From Methylococcaceae bacterium (GTDB lineage: Bacteria; Pseudomonadota; Gammaproteobacteria; Methylococcales; Methylomonadaceae): a DNA stretch of 35,521 nt. A model generated the notes under the pieces. That model saw only the letters and a program-made list of their open reading frames with translations. It had not been told where the DNA came from and ran no database searches. Where the stretch lies: contig JAIPFI010000009.1 of NCBI GenBank assembly GCA_021736705.1, forward strand, positions 1 to 35,521. Reading direction: 5' to 3'. The position numbers and the translations under genes were made by a program. Below are positions 20,274-29,388 of this stretch, in pieces (the stretch's first letter is position 1; every line of letters starts with the position of its first letter).

Positions 20274-21752
20274 CTATTTTCCTGAAACCCAAACAGAACT
20301 CAAATTCAGCGCTTTTTTCATTTTAGCTGCATACACTGTGGCTTGAGTTTTATTTTTAAATCCGACGACTCGTATTACAAACCACTCAACACCATTTACA
20401 TCGACAGGTGCGACTTCTGCAGGAATACCTTTTTGCTTATATTCTTGCACTTTTTTGTCGGTATACCAACGCTGCTTAAAAGACACTAAATTTACCACCC
20501 ATTCAGGAACAGCAACACGTTTAACCAGCTTGCGAGAAGCTGCTTTAGGCGTCGCTTTTGCACTCTTCAAACTCGCTATTTTAGCCTCAATCGCAGCTAA
20601 CTTTTCATTGATATTCACAAACTGCTTATCCACTACCTGTTGGATTTCTTCCGTATTTATAGCATTCACTTGCCCTTGCAAAGCATTTAAACGCTCAGGC
20701 ATATCATTAACCAGCGCTTGCATGCTTTGTACACTAAGCTGCAAACCCTCCATGCTTGCACCATTGGGTTCAACCAAAGCGATCGCCGATGCAGCCAAAC
20801 GATCCTCAATATCCATCACACTCCCTTGCATCTGCTCAACATTTGACGACAAACCTAAATTCAAAATAATAACCGCAACACCTACTACCAACGCTAATAT
20901 GCCAATAACTAAAGCACTAACACTCCATATTCTAAGCTTCTTATTTGCCTCATCTAATTCCCTATTAGCTCGTTTTTGCTCCTTAACTGCTTGATCCAAA
21001 GCCTCAGAAGCATTAAGCCCCAACTTCAAAGCAGTCAACTCGCTTTCTATCTGAGCCATTCTTGCACTTTGCTCATCATGTGCCACCGCTGAATTTTTAA
21101 GATCAGCGGTCATCACTGGAGTAACACTCTCTCGAATAATTTCAGATTCTGCAGCAGGAATAGACCTTACAGACTCGGCAGCAGGTGATAACACCTCTAC
21201 TTTAAAATCATCATCGTCAGCAGAAAGATCAAAATCAGCTAATAAAAAATCATCAATTTCAGCCATACTTTCAACACTATCAGCTACTGACTGCGCCTTT
21301 TGCTGCATAGCGGCATCAATTCCCTCTTGCTCAGCTAACAACTCATCAGCAAATGCACTCATGTCATCGTCAGTAAGCACGGATTCCGGCTCTGGGCTAG
21401 ATGGCTTTTCAAGCTCTACCGGGTCATCGCCAAACTCATCAATTTCTTCAAAAACATCAGGCTGCTGCGTTTCTTGTAGCAACGCATCAACTTTCCGCTC
21501 TGGCTTAGCAACAACGCCATCTAACAAAGAATCAACTAAATCATCAACACTTTCAGAGGAGTCCTCATCCAACACTTCAGCATCTTGACTATCGCCTAAC
21601 AAACGATTGATCGCCTCATCACTATCAAATATATCTTGTTCATCATCCATTTGATCAGCAGTATCCTGCAGCATTTTATCCAAATCATCATCGAAACTGC
21701 TATCAGCGTGCTTATCTTGCCCAGAATCAGCCATTTCCTTTACCTCTTTCAC
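20274..21752 (-). CDS. SPOR-domain protein with acidic N-terminus, one TM helix and coiled coil
   Basis: TM LRIWSVSALVIGILALVVGVAVIIL; C-terminal EWVVNLVSFKQRWYTDKKVQEYKQKGIPAEVAPVDVNGVEWFVIRVVGFKNKTQATVYAAKMKKAL is SPOR-like. Confidence 0.75.
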   Translation of the reverse strand: MKEVKEMADSGQDKHADSSFDDDLDKMLQDTADQMDDEQDIFDSDEAINRLLGDSQDAEVLDEDSSESVDDLVDSLLDGVVAKPERKVDALLQETQQPDVFEEIDEFGDDPVELEKPSSPEPESVLTDDDMSAFADELLAEQEGIDAAMQQKAQSVADSVESMAEIDDFLLADFDLSADDDDFKVEVLSPAAESVRSIPAAESEIIRESVTPVMTADLKNSAVAHDEQSARMAQIESELTALKLGLNASEALDQAVKEQKRANRELDEANKKLRIWSVSALVIGILALVVGVAVIILNLGLSSNVEQMQGSVMDIEDRLAASAIALVEPNGASMEGLQLSVQSMQALVNDMPERLNALQGQVNAINTEEIQQVVDKQFVNINEKLAAIEAKIASLKSAKATPKAASRKLVKRVAVPEWVVNLVSFKQRWYTDKKVQEYKQKGIPAEVAPVDVNGVEWFVIRVVGFKNKTQATVYAAKMKKALNLSSVWVSGK

Positions 21753-21951
21753 AACAAATCTAATTAAATTGATTTTAGTATCAAATCAAAACTCTAATAA
21801 TGCAATTTATAGCGACTAATAGTTGCTTTTATAAAGCGCTTATACTGACAAATAACCCTCCCCATGCCAAGCAATTTATATTCACGCATCTTTTCACATT
21901 TATGCTACGCTAAAGTAATATAAGTATTTCTAAACGCATAAGGAAGCCAGC

Positions 21952-22425
21952 ATGTCTAGTGTCACCCTAGGTAATCCCGTACCCAATGTTGAATCGGTCT
22001 CTACTGGAAATAAATCCATCCAGCTATCCGACTACCAAGGTAAATATCTTGTTTTGTACTTCTACCCCAAAGACAACACGCCCGGCTGCACGACTGAAGG
22101 ACAAAACTTTCGCGACAAAATAGCTGAATTTACCGCATTAAATACTGTAATTTTAGGCGTTTCTCGCGATAGCGTGCGTGTACACGAAGGCTTTAAAACA
22201 AAACAATGTTTTCCGTTTGACCTACTTTCCGATCAAGAAGAAAAATTATGCACTTTGTTTGACGTGATTAAAATGAAGAATATGTACGGCAAACAAGTAC
22301 GCGGCATAGAACGCAGCACTTTTTTAATCGACCCCAATGGCATATTAATTCACGAATGGCGCAAAGTGAAAGTCAAAGTACATGTCGATGAAATACTGCA
22401 AATTTTAAATCAGCTAGGAGCATAA
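21952..22425 (+). CDS. peroxiredoxin, BCP-like (second paralogue)
   Basis: FYPKDNTPGCTTEGQNFRDKIAEF; lacks the C-X4-C resolving Cys. Confidence 0.9.
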   Translation: MSSVTLGNPVPNVESVSTGNKSIQLSDYQGKYLVLYFYPKDNTPGCTTEGQNFRDKIAEFTALNTVILGVSRDSVRVHEGFKTKQCFPFDLLSDQEEKLCTLFDVIKMKNMYGKQVRGIERSTFLIDPNGILIHEWRKVKVKVHVDEILQILNQLGA

Positions 22426-22427
22426 AT

Positions 22428-23843
22428 ATGAATATTAACGCTAACAAAAAATTATTCGTTTTAGATACCAATGTATTGATGCATGACCCTGCGGCCTTAT
22501 TCCATTTTCAGGAACACAACATATTTATCCCTATGATCGTTCTTGAAGAACTTGATCATGCAAAAAGAGGTGTGACTGAAGTTGCCAGAAATGTGCGTCA
22601 AGTTAGTCGCTTTATTGATGACTTATTAAAAGGCACAAATCAGGAAGACATCAAAGACGGACTACCTCTTTCACCGCTACAAAGCTCCGGACAAAAAGAA
22701 AATGCCTTAGATGGTCGGTTATTTTTTCAAACGCGACAAATGACCTCAGAACTGCCCGCATCAATGCCAGGCAGCCTAGCGGATAATTCAATTCTCAGTA
22801 TTGTTCTAGCCTTAGCCAAAGACTATCCAGATACGCAAGTTATCTTAGTCTCTAAAGATATTAATATGCGCATCAAAGCAGCAGCGCTAGAAATTAAAGC
22901 AGAAGATTATCATAGCGACCAGACACTCGACGATATTGACTTACTTTACAGTGGCTCAACCGCCTTACCCGAAGACTTTTGGGAAACTCACGGCACTAAA
23001 ATGGAGTCATGGATAGAAGACGGACATACCTACTATAAATTAGAAGGCCCTCTCGTTGCGAGCTGGTTTCCCAGCCAATATTTATATATAGAAAATGGCT
23101 CAGATTCCGATTTTGAAGCTATTGTGCGTAGCATTGACAATGAAACAGCGACCTTAGAACTAGCCAAGAATTACCGCGAAGGTCACCATATGACATGGGG
23201 AATTAACGCTAAAAATAGGGAACAGAATTTTGCCCTTAATGTCTTAATGGATCCAGAAATTGATTTTGTCACTTTACTCGGCACCGCTGGCACTGGAAAA
23301 ACACTGCTCGCCTTAGCCGCAGGTCTAGCACAAACTATGGATGACAAAACTTACAAAGAAATCATTATGACTCGCGAAACAGTTCCTGTAGGCGAAGACA
23401 TTGGATTTTTACCCGGTACCGAAGAAGAAAAAATGACACCATGGATGGGTGCTTTAATTGATAACCTTGAATTACTAGGTGATCAAACAGAAAACAGTGA
23501 TTGGGAACAAAATGTCACAAAAACAATTGTCATGAACAAAATAAAAATTCGTTCACTTAATTTTATGCGGGGGCGAACCTTTTTAAATCGCTACTTGATT
23601 ATTGATGAAGCACAAAACCTAACCCCCAAACAAATGAAAACGCTCATTACCCGCGCAGGGCCGGGCACAAAGATAGTGTGCATTGGTAACTTATCACAAA
23701 TTGACACGCCCTATTTAACCGCCACGAGCTCAGGCTTAACTTATATCGTAGATAAATTCAAATCATGGGAACACAGCGCCCATATCACCCTAAAACGGGG
23801 TGAGCGCTCACGCTTAGCAGACTATGCTTCAGAAATTTTATAA
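22428..23843 (+). CDS. PhoH family ATPase with N-terminal PIN domain
   Basis: PIN: LFVLDTNVLMHDPAALFHF; PhoH: LLGTAGTGKTLLALAAGLAQ and RYLIIDEAQNLTPKQMKTLITRAG. Confidence 0.95.
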   Translation: MNINANKKLFVLDTNVLMHDPAALFHFQEHNIFIPMIVLEELDHAKRGVTEVARNVRQVSRFIDDLLKGTNQEDIKDGLPLSPLQSSGQKENALDGRLFFQTRQMTSELPASMPGSLADNSILSIVLALAKDYPDTQVILVSKDINMRIKAAALEIKAEDYHSDQTLDDIDLLYSGSTALPEDFWETHGTKMESWIEDGHTYYKLEGPLVASWFPSQYLYIENGSDSDFEAIVRSIDNETATLELAKNYREGHHMTWGINAKNREQNFALNVLMDPEIDFVTLLGTAGTGKTLLALAAGLAQTMDDKTYKEIIMTRETVPVGEDIGFLPGTEEEKMTPWMGALIDNLELLGDQTENSDWEQNVTKTIVMNKIKIRSLNFMRGRTFLNRYLIIDEAQNLTPKQMKTLITRAGPGTKIVCIGNLSQIDTPYLTATSSGLTYIVDKFKSWEHSAHITLKRGERSRLADYASEIL

Positions 23844-23935
23844 AAAAACTGCTAAATTATTTTATTACATGCAAATCCAGTGGATAATAGGCAATACGCT
23901 GGATTTGACATATTGCAATAACAGCGCTAATTTCG

Positions 23936-23966
23936 CGGGTTGATTTTAAAACCCACTACTTTTTAT
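23936..23966 (+). terminator. possible terminator downstream of phoH-like gene
   Basis: gcgggtt-gatttta-aaacccac followed by tacttttt. Confidence 0.35.
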
Positions 23967-24005
23967 ATTACAACTCGCTATATAGCCACTTTCTAAGAGT
24001 CACCA

Positions 24006-25190
24006 ATGGAAGAATTTCACCGTATTAGTCGTCTACCGCCTTATGTTTTTAACATTGTTAATGAATTAAAAGCAAAAGCACGAGCGCAAGGCGAGGACAT
24101 TATCGACTTCGGCATGGGCAACCCAGACCAGCCTACTCCCCAACATATTGTTGATAAAATGGTGGAAGCAACGCTGCGTGGCGACACGCATCGTTACTCC
24201 GTATCTAAAGGCATCCCTAGACTGCGACGCGCCATTACCAAGTGGTATAAAACGCGCTTTGACGTCGATTTAGACCCAGAAACAGAAGCCATCGTCACTA
24301 TTGGCTCAAAAGAAGGCTTAGCGCATTTAGCTTTGGCGACTTTAGGGCCTGGTGACACAGTCATGGTTCCCAATCCTGCCTATCCAATCCACCCTTATGG
24401 TGTAGTGATTGCTGGTGCAGATTTACGTCACGTAAAAATGACCCCAGACGTAGATTTTGTTGAAGAACTGCATAAAGCAATAGCTGAATCTTGGCCTAAG
24501 CCTAAAATGCTGATTCTTAACTTTCCGGGCAACCCGACAGCACAATGTGTCGATCTGGATTTCTTTGAACGTATCATCGAAGTCGCTAAAGAACATAAAA
24601 TATGGGTGGTACATGATATTGCTTATGCCGACATCGTATTTGATGGCTACGTAGCCCCCTCTATTCTACAAGTACCTGGCGCCAAAGAGGTTGCCGTGGA
24701 ATTTTTTTCAATGTCGAAAAGCTACAATATGCCTGGTTGGCGCGTAGGCTTTATGTGCGGAAATCCGGAATTAGTTGCTGCACTGGCACGCATTAAATCC
24801 TACTTAGATTATGGCATGTTCACGCCTATTCAAATCGCAGCAATTGCCGCACTAGAAGGCCCGCAAGATTGTGTGACTGAAATTTGCGCCATGTATAAAG
24901 AACGTCGCGATGTACTTTGCGATGGTCTGAACTCAATTGGCTGGAAAGTAGAAAAACCCAAAGCAACGATGTTTGTCTGGGTTCCCATTCCCGATTTTTA
25001 TAAAGAAATGGGCTCTATTGAATTCGCAAAAAAGCTCATTACTGAAGCAAAAGTAGCGTGCTCTCCGGGTATCGGCTTTGGACAATTTGGCGATGACCAT
25101 GTACGTTTTAGTTTAATTGAAAATGAACATCGTACACGCCAAGCCTTACGTGGTATTCGATCCATGTTTAAAAAAGATGGTCTAATTTAA
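24006..25190 (+). CDS. alaC: alanine transaminase AlaC / LL-DAP aminotransferase-like class I aminotransferase
   Basis: [60 protein letters not shown]; precedes hom-thrC. Confidence 0.9.
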   Translation: MEEFHRISRLPPYVFNIVNELKAKARAQGEDIIDFGMGNPDQPTPQHIVDKMVEATLRGDTHRYSVSKGIPRLRRAITKWYKTRFDVDLDPETEAIVTIGSKEGLAHLALATLGPGDTVMVPNPAYPIHPYGVVIAGADLRHVKMTPDVDFVEELHKAIAESWPKPKMLILNFPGNPTAQCVDLDFFERIIEVAKEHKIWVVHDIAYADIVFDGYVAPSILQVPGAKEVAVEFFSMSKSYNMPGWRVGFMCGNPELVAALARIKSYLDYGMFTPIQIAAIAALEGPQDCVTEICAMYKERRDVLCDGLNSIGWKVEKPKATMFVWVPIPDFYKEMGSIEFAKKLITEAKVACSPGIGFGQFGDDHVRFSLIENEHRTRQALRGIRSMFKKDGLI

Positions 25191-25201
25191 AAATCATCAA
25201 T

Positions 25202-25231
25202 GTTAGCCTCTACATAAACACAGAGGCTAAC
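25202..25231. other. perfect 10-bp stem hairpin between alaC and hom
   Basis: gttagcctct-acataaacac-agaggctaac; no U tract. Confidence 0.6.
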
Positions 25232-25268
25232 AGCACAAATATTCATTATTAATGCTCAGGAGTTTAAT

Positions 25269-26579
25269 TTGAAGCCAGTAAAAATAGGCGTTTTAGGTTT
25301 AGGTACTGTCGGTGGCGGTACAGTTAACGTCTTAAAACGTAATGCCAAAGAAATTTCACGCCGCGCCGGCAGAGAGATCATCATCACCCGCGCCTCGGCA
25401 AGAGACCTCACTCTTGATCGTCTGTGCGACACCCAAGGCATCACCCTAAGCACTGACCCTTACGAAATCATTAATGACCCTGAAATTGAAATTATTTTAG
25501 AGTTAATTGGTGGAACTGGCTTAGCTAAAGAACTGACATTACAAGCGATAGCAAACGGTAAGCATGTGGTCACCGCTAATAAAGCGCTCATTTCTCTGTT
25601 TGGTAACGAAATTTTTGCCGCCGCAAGCAAAGCCAACGTCATGGTCGCTTATGAAGCTGCTGTTGCTGGTGGGATTCCTATCATCAAAGCTATCCGTGAA
25701 GGTCTTAGCGGCAATCAGATCAACTGGATAGCCGGCATTATTAATGGCACTGGCAACTTTATTCTCACAGAAATGCGCGATAAAGGTCGTGAGTTTGCAG
25801 ATGTACTTAAAGAAGCGCAAGCCCTAGGCTACGCAGAAGCAGATCCCACTTTCGATGTCGAAGGTATTGATGCGGGACATAAACTCACCATCCTAGCCTC
25901 AATTGCTTTTGGCATTCCGTTACAATTCGAAAATGTTTACACTGAAGGTATCACTAAAATTACGCGCGAAGATATCAAATACGCAGCTAATTTAGGCTAT
26001 CGTATTAAACATTTAGGCATTGCACGCAAAACAACAAAAGGCATTGAACTAAGAGTTCACCCAACATTAATCCCTAAACGACGCTTAATTGCCAATGTTG
26101 ATGGCGTCATGAACGCCGTACTCGTGCATGCCGACGCTGTTGGCCCAACCTTATATTATGGTGCCGGTGCCGGCTCAGAAGCAACAGCCTCTGCCGTCGT
26201 TGCAGATGTTGTAGATGTAGTACGTGCGCTCACTTTACATGCTAAAAACAGAGTACCTCACCTCGCCTTTCAAGAAGATGCGATTGCTGATTTACACATC
26301 TTGCCACAAGATGAAATCGAAACAGCCTATTATCTGCGCTTAATGGTAGAAGATAAACCGGGGGCATTAGCACACATCACGCATATCTTAGCCGAGAAAA
26401 ACATTAGCATTGAAGCCGTCTTGCAAAAAGAAGCGCCTGAAGAACAAACCATTGTGCCGCTTATCATGCTAACGCAAAAAACCATCGAAAAAGAAATGAA
26501 TGCCGCCATTGCTGCAATAGAAAACCTATCATCTGTTACCGGTCAGGTAACACGAATCCGACTTGAAACATTAGGATAA
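25269..26579 (+). CDS. hom: homoserine dehydrogenase (TTG start)
   Basis: KPVKIGVLGLGTVGGGTVNVL Rossmann N-terminus, AGIINGTGNFILTEM, C-terminal ACT domain; TTG preceded by CAGGAG. Confidence 0.95.
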   Translation: MKPVKIGVLGLGTVGGGTVNVLKRNAKEISRRAGREIIITRASARDLTLDRLCDTQGITLSTDPYEIINDPEIEIILELIGGTGLAKELTLQAIANGKHVVTANKALISLFGNEIFAAASKANVMVAYEAAVAGGIPIIKAIREGLSGNQINWIAGIINGTGNFILTEMRDKGREFADVLKEAQALGYAEADPTFDVEGIDAGHKLTILASIAFGIPLQFENVYTEGITKITREDIKYAANLGYRIKHLGIARKTTKGIELRVHPTLIPKRRLIANVDGVMNAVLVHADAVGPTLYYGAGAGSEATASAVVADVVDVVRALTLHAKNRVPHLAFQEDAIADLHILPQDEIETAYYLRLMVEDKPGALAHITHILAEKNISIEAVLQKEAPEEQTIVPLIMLTQKTIEKEMNAAIAAIENLSSVTGQVTRIRLETLG

Positions 26580-26585
26580 TTACCC

Positions 26586-27680
26586 ATGTCAACACATACA
26601 CGTTACACCGGCTTAATTGAACATTATAGAGATCGCCTTCCTGTCAGCGATTCAACACGCATTATCAGCTTAGGCGAAGGTAATACACCGCTTATTGAGC
26701 TACATAACATTCCTAGATTAATTGGCAAGAATGTTAAAATTTACATTAAATACGAAGGTTTAAATCCAACAGGTTCTTTTAAAGATCGGGGCATGTGCAT
26801 GGCTGTCACTAAAGCCGTTGAAGACGGTAGTCAAGCCATCATTTGCGCATCGACAGGCAACACTTCAGCCGCAGCGGCGGCGTATGCCGTACGCGCAGGC
26901 ATTAGAGCTTTTGTTTTAATCCCTGAAGGCAAAATTGCCCAAGGTAAATTAGCGCAAACCTTAATGTATGGTGCACAAATCATCCAAATCAGAGGTAATT
27001 TTGACGAAGGCATGAGCTTGGTTAAGCAAGTCGCAGATCATGCGCCTGTGACTATCGTTAACTCAATCAACCCATTCCGAATCGAAGGTCAAAAAACAGC
27101 GGCATTTGAAATTGTTGATGAATTAGGCAGAGCGCCTGACTTCCATTGCTTGCCTGTGGGAAATGCCGGCAATATCACGGCTTACTGGAAAGGTTATAGC
27201 GAATACGCTAAAGAAACTAACGGACTTGCAGCTATCAGCAACAACACACCCGTTATGTGTGGCTATCAAGCAGCAGGTGCAGCACCGTTTACCGCAGGAA
27301 AAATGATTGACAACCCGGAAACAATTGCTACCGCGATCCGTATCGGTCATCCGCAGTCTTGGGATTTAGCGTGGAATGTGCAAAAAGAATCAGGAGGCTG
27401 GTTTGATAGCTTTTCTGATGAAAAAATCCTTGCCGCACAAAAAATGCTCTCTGCTTACGAAGGTATTTTCTGTGAGCCAGCGTCAGCAACTTCATTAGCA
27501 GGCGCGATTAGTGATATTGCGTCAGGTAAAATCCCTGAAGGTAGCACAATTGTTTGCACCTTAACCGGCAATGGATTAAAAGACCCTGATACGGCAATTC
27601 AACAATGTACCGACACACATCCAGTATCAATTGACGCATCATTAGATGCTGTGAAAAAAGCAATTCTGGATAATATGTAA
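26586..27680 (+). CDS. thrC: threonine synthase
   Basis: PLP lysine motif NPTGSFKDRGMCMAVTKA, GNAGNITAYWKGY, TGNGLKDPD. Confidence 0.96.
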   Translation: MSTHTRYTGLIEHYRDRLPVSDSTRIISLGEGNTPLIELHNIPRLIGKNVKIYIKYEGLNPTGSFKDRGMCMAVTKAVEDGSQAIICASTGNTSAAAAAYAVRAGIRAFVLIPEGKIAQGKLAQTLMYGAQIIQIRGNFDEGMSLVKQVADHAPVTIVNSINPFRIEGQKTAAFEIVDELGRAPDFHCLPVGNAGNITAYWKGYSEYAKETNGLAAISNNTPVMCGYQAAGAAPFTAGKMIDNPETIATAIRIGHPQSWDLAWNVQKESGGWFDSFSDEKILAAQKMLSAYEGIFCEPASATSLAGAISDIASGKIPEGSTIVCTLTGNGLKDPDTAIQQCTDTHPVSIDASLDAVKKAILDNM

Positions 27681-27690
27681 GTATAAAATT

Positions 27691-27717
27691 TAGGGTGGGC
27701 ACAATGCCCGCCCTATT
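27691..27717 (+). terminator. GC-rich hairpin downstream of thrC
   Basis: tagggtgggc-acaat-gcccgcccta followed by ttt. Confidence 0.5.
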
Positions 27718-27834
27718 TCCATTGAGAAGCTTTATGCCATTCTAAGGCGGAACACACCTTAGGCATCAAAATTCAGATTATCCACTTAAAGCAAAACCTA
27801 TTAACATTTGTAGTATCCACCTTTAGCCCCAGCT

Positions 27835-27928
27835 CCTTACACACAAATTTATAAGTAACTGATTTTAAATCAGATTTATTTTTTACGAATTACTTTTAAA
27901 TCAAAAAGTTACAGACTTGTGTGTAAGG
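27835..27928. mobile_element. 94-bp palindromic MITE-like element
   Basis: Perfect 12-bp terminal inverted repeats ccttacacacaa/ttgtgtgtaagg plus partly matching inner arms; flanked by direct repeats cctttagccc at 27820-27829 and 27934-27943. Confidence 0.5.
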
Positions 27929-28323
27929 TTATGCCTTTAGCCCACTAATAATGCTAAGCGTCTACTTCTAAAAGCTGGCTAAAGCCACGCTCCTGTATAT
28001 TAAATACACCGCTAAAAACACAAAATTATTTATTGTTTAACCTAATTGTTTACACCTGAATTCAAGTCATAAGTGCATAACCCAATAAATTTTTAACATC
28101 AATGCCAGTCAGTTTTTCAATTATTGCCATCTGGAAAGCATCCATCCGGAAAGCATATAGTTGGGAGAGAACTGGGTACTTTAGAAACAACAACTTCTTT
28201 ACAATACCGATCTAAAGGCTGATTTTTTTTCATGCATCAGTGCACCTAAAATTAAAAAACTTGAACATCGAGTATAAAAACCTTTTCTTTTTTCTGAAAG
28301 TTGAGTATCATATACATTCTTAC

Positions 28324-28413
28324 GGAGAGGTGGCTGAGTGGCCGAAAGCGGCGGTCTTGAAAACCGTTGAGGGTTTATCCCCTCCCAGGGTTCGAATCCC
28401 TGCTTCTCCGCCA
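28324..28413 (+). tRNA. tRNA-Ser (TGA)
   Basis: GGAGAGGTGGCTGAGTGGCCGAAAGCGGCGGTCTTGAAAACCGTTGAGGGTTTATCCCCTCCCAGGGTTCGAATCCCTGCTTCTCCGCCA; long variable arm, TGA anticodon, encoded CCA. Confidence 0.97.
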
Positions 28414-28779
28414 TTTATGGTAGTAAGACGCTGATTTATATAGGTTTTTAGAGCTAATTTATTTCGACATCAAAAAAGATACAACTGAAGTACCCTCGGC
28501 TTTTCCTGTAATACCTTCTTTGCCTTTTCGGGCTACACTAATCCACAATATTATAGTCGAATCAACGAATAAGATTATTGACTTAGCGTTATTACGGCTA
28601 TTTTTATATTTCCATTCAGTACCTTCAATAAGCACCCAACTTATGAAGCCTTTATTTATCTTTAGCAATTACTCAATAGCATAAAAGTCTACACCAGAGC
28701 GAAGGTTCCCAGTAGCGCCCTTTCTGGCTCTTTTGAAAAGTGAGCGGGTAATCTACAATTGACAGGACTACTTCATCTC

Positions 28780-29140
28780 GGCGTTAGCGCATAAATAACC
28801 GTCAAGCTGGATTTTACCTATCCCCCTAATTTTTAGGCGAGCGCATCCACAACAATAGACTTTGGCATACCCAGATAGGTCATAATATTCATGACCGCTA
28901 TTCGAGCATAAACTTCAGTCACCTGTGTTTCAAATATCCGTGAAGCAACTTTCCAGATTGTTAGATCGCCTCGTTAAACAAGTGATTTATCATATTCCGA
29001 CCAATTGGTCACTCGACTTTTTGACGTGCTCTGCTGCATTGTCAGAATTATTAATTGAAGAACTCATAACAGACTCCTAAAAATTCCTGAGGTCATTAAT
29101 AGCGATTAAATCACTTTTTTGCTATTTATGCTCCAACGCC
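28780..29140 (-). mobile_element. 361-bp internally deleted IS5-family relic
   Basis: 18-bp imperfect (16/18) terminal inverted repeats GGCGTTAGCGCATAAATA / GGCGTTGGAGCATAAATA enclosing a degraded transposase on the minus strand. Confidence 0.75.
28843..29067 (-). pseudogene. IS5-family transposase remnant (N-terminus joined to C-terminus, frameshifted)
   Basis: Minus-strand translations NWSEYDKSLV*RGDLTIW (N-terminal) and SRIFETQVTEVYARIAVMNIMTYLGMPKSIVVDALA* (C-terminal). Confidence 0.7.
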
Positions 29141-29186
29141 TTGGAAAAGTATTATTAGCTGAAAAAAAAGTCAAATCAATAATGGT

Positions 29187-29325
29187 ATTCTAGAAAGCTT
29201 GAACTCAGTTACCCAAGCAGCAAAAAGAAAAACGAGAGGATATAAAGTAAATCACTTCAAAAGAACTACTTATTCTTTGCGCTCATTATATTGATCCACC
29301 AAAGTTTTAAACTTCCTGAATTATT
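29187..29325 (+). pseudogene. C-terminal scrap of an ISL3-type transposase
   Basis: Plus-strand ILESLNSVTQAAKRKTRGYKVNHFKRTTYSLRSLY*STKVLNFL resembles the LNSxIQAAKxKARGY C-terminus of ISL3 transposases. Confidence 0.5.
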
Positions 29326-29388
29326 AAAATCAACATCATTACATTTATAGTATAATTAAAAAATTTTCATTTTCAGAGTTTGGATACT

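Noticed and set aside
20455-21588. Plus-strand ORFs of 179 and 75 aa opposite the SPOR-protein gene
   Set aside because: Ser/Thr/Ala-rich antisense translations of an acidic, repetitive coding region.
28199-28414. 71-aa minus-strand ORF MAEKQGFEPWEGINPQRFSRPPLSATQPPLRKN
   Set aside because: It is the antisense translation of tRNA-Ser, a well-known type of spurious ORF.
28240-28434. 64-aa plus-strand ORF GEVAEWPKAAVLKTVEGLSPPRVRIPASPP
   Set aside because: Sense translation of the same tRNA-Ser gene; not a protein gene.
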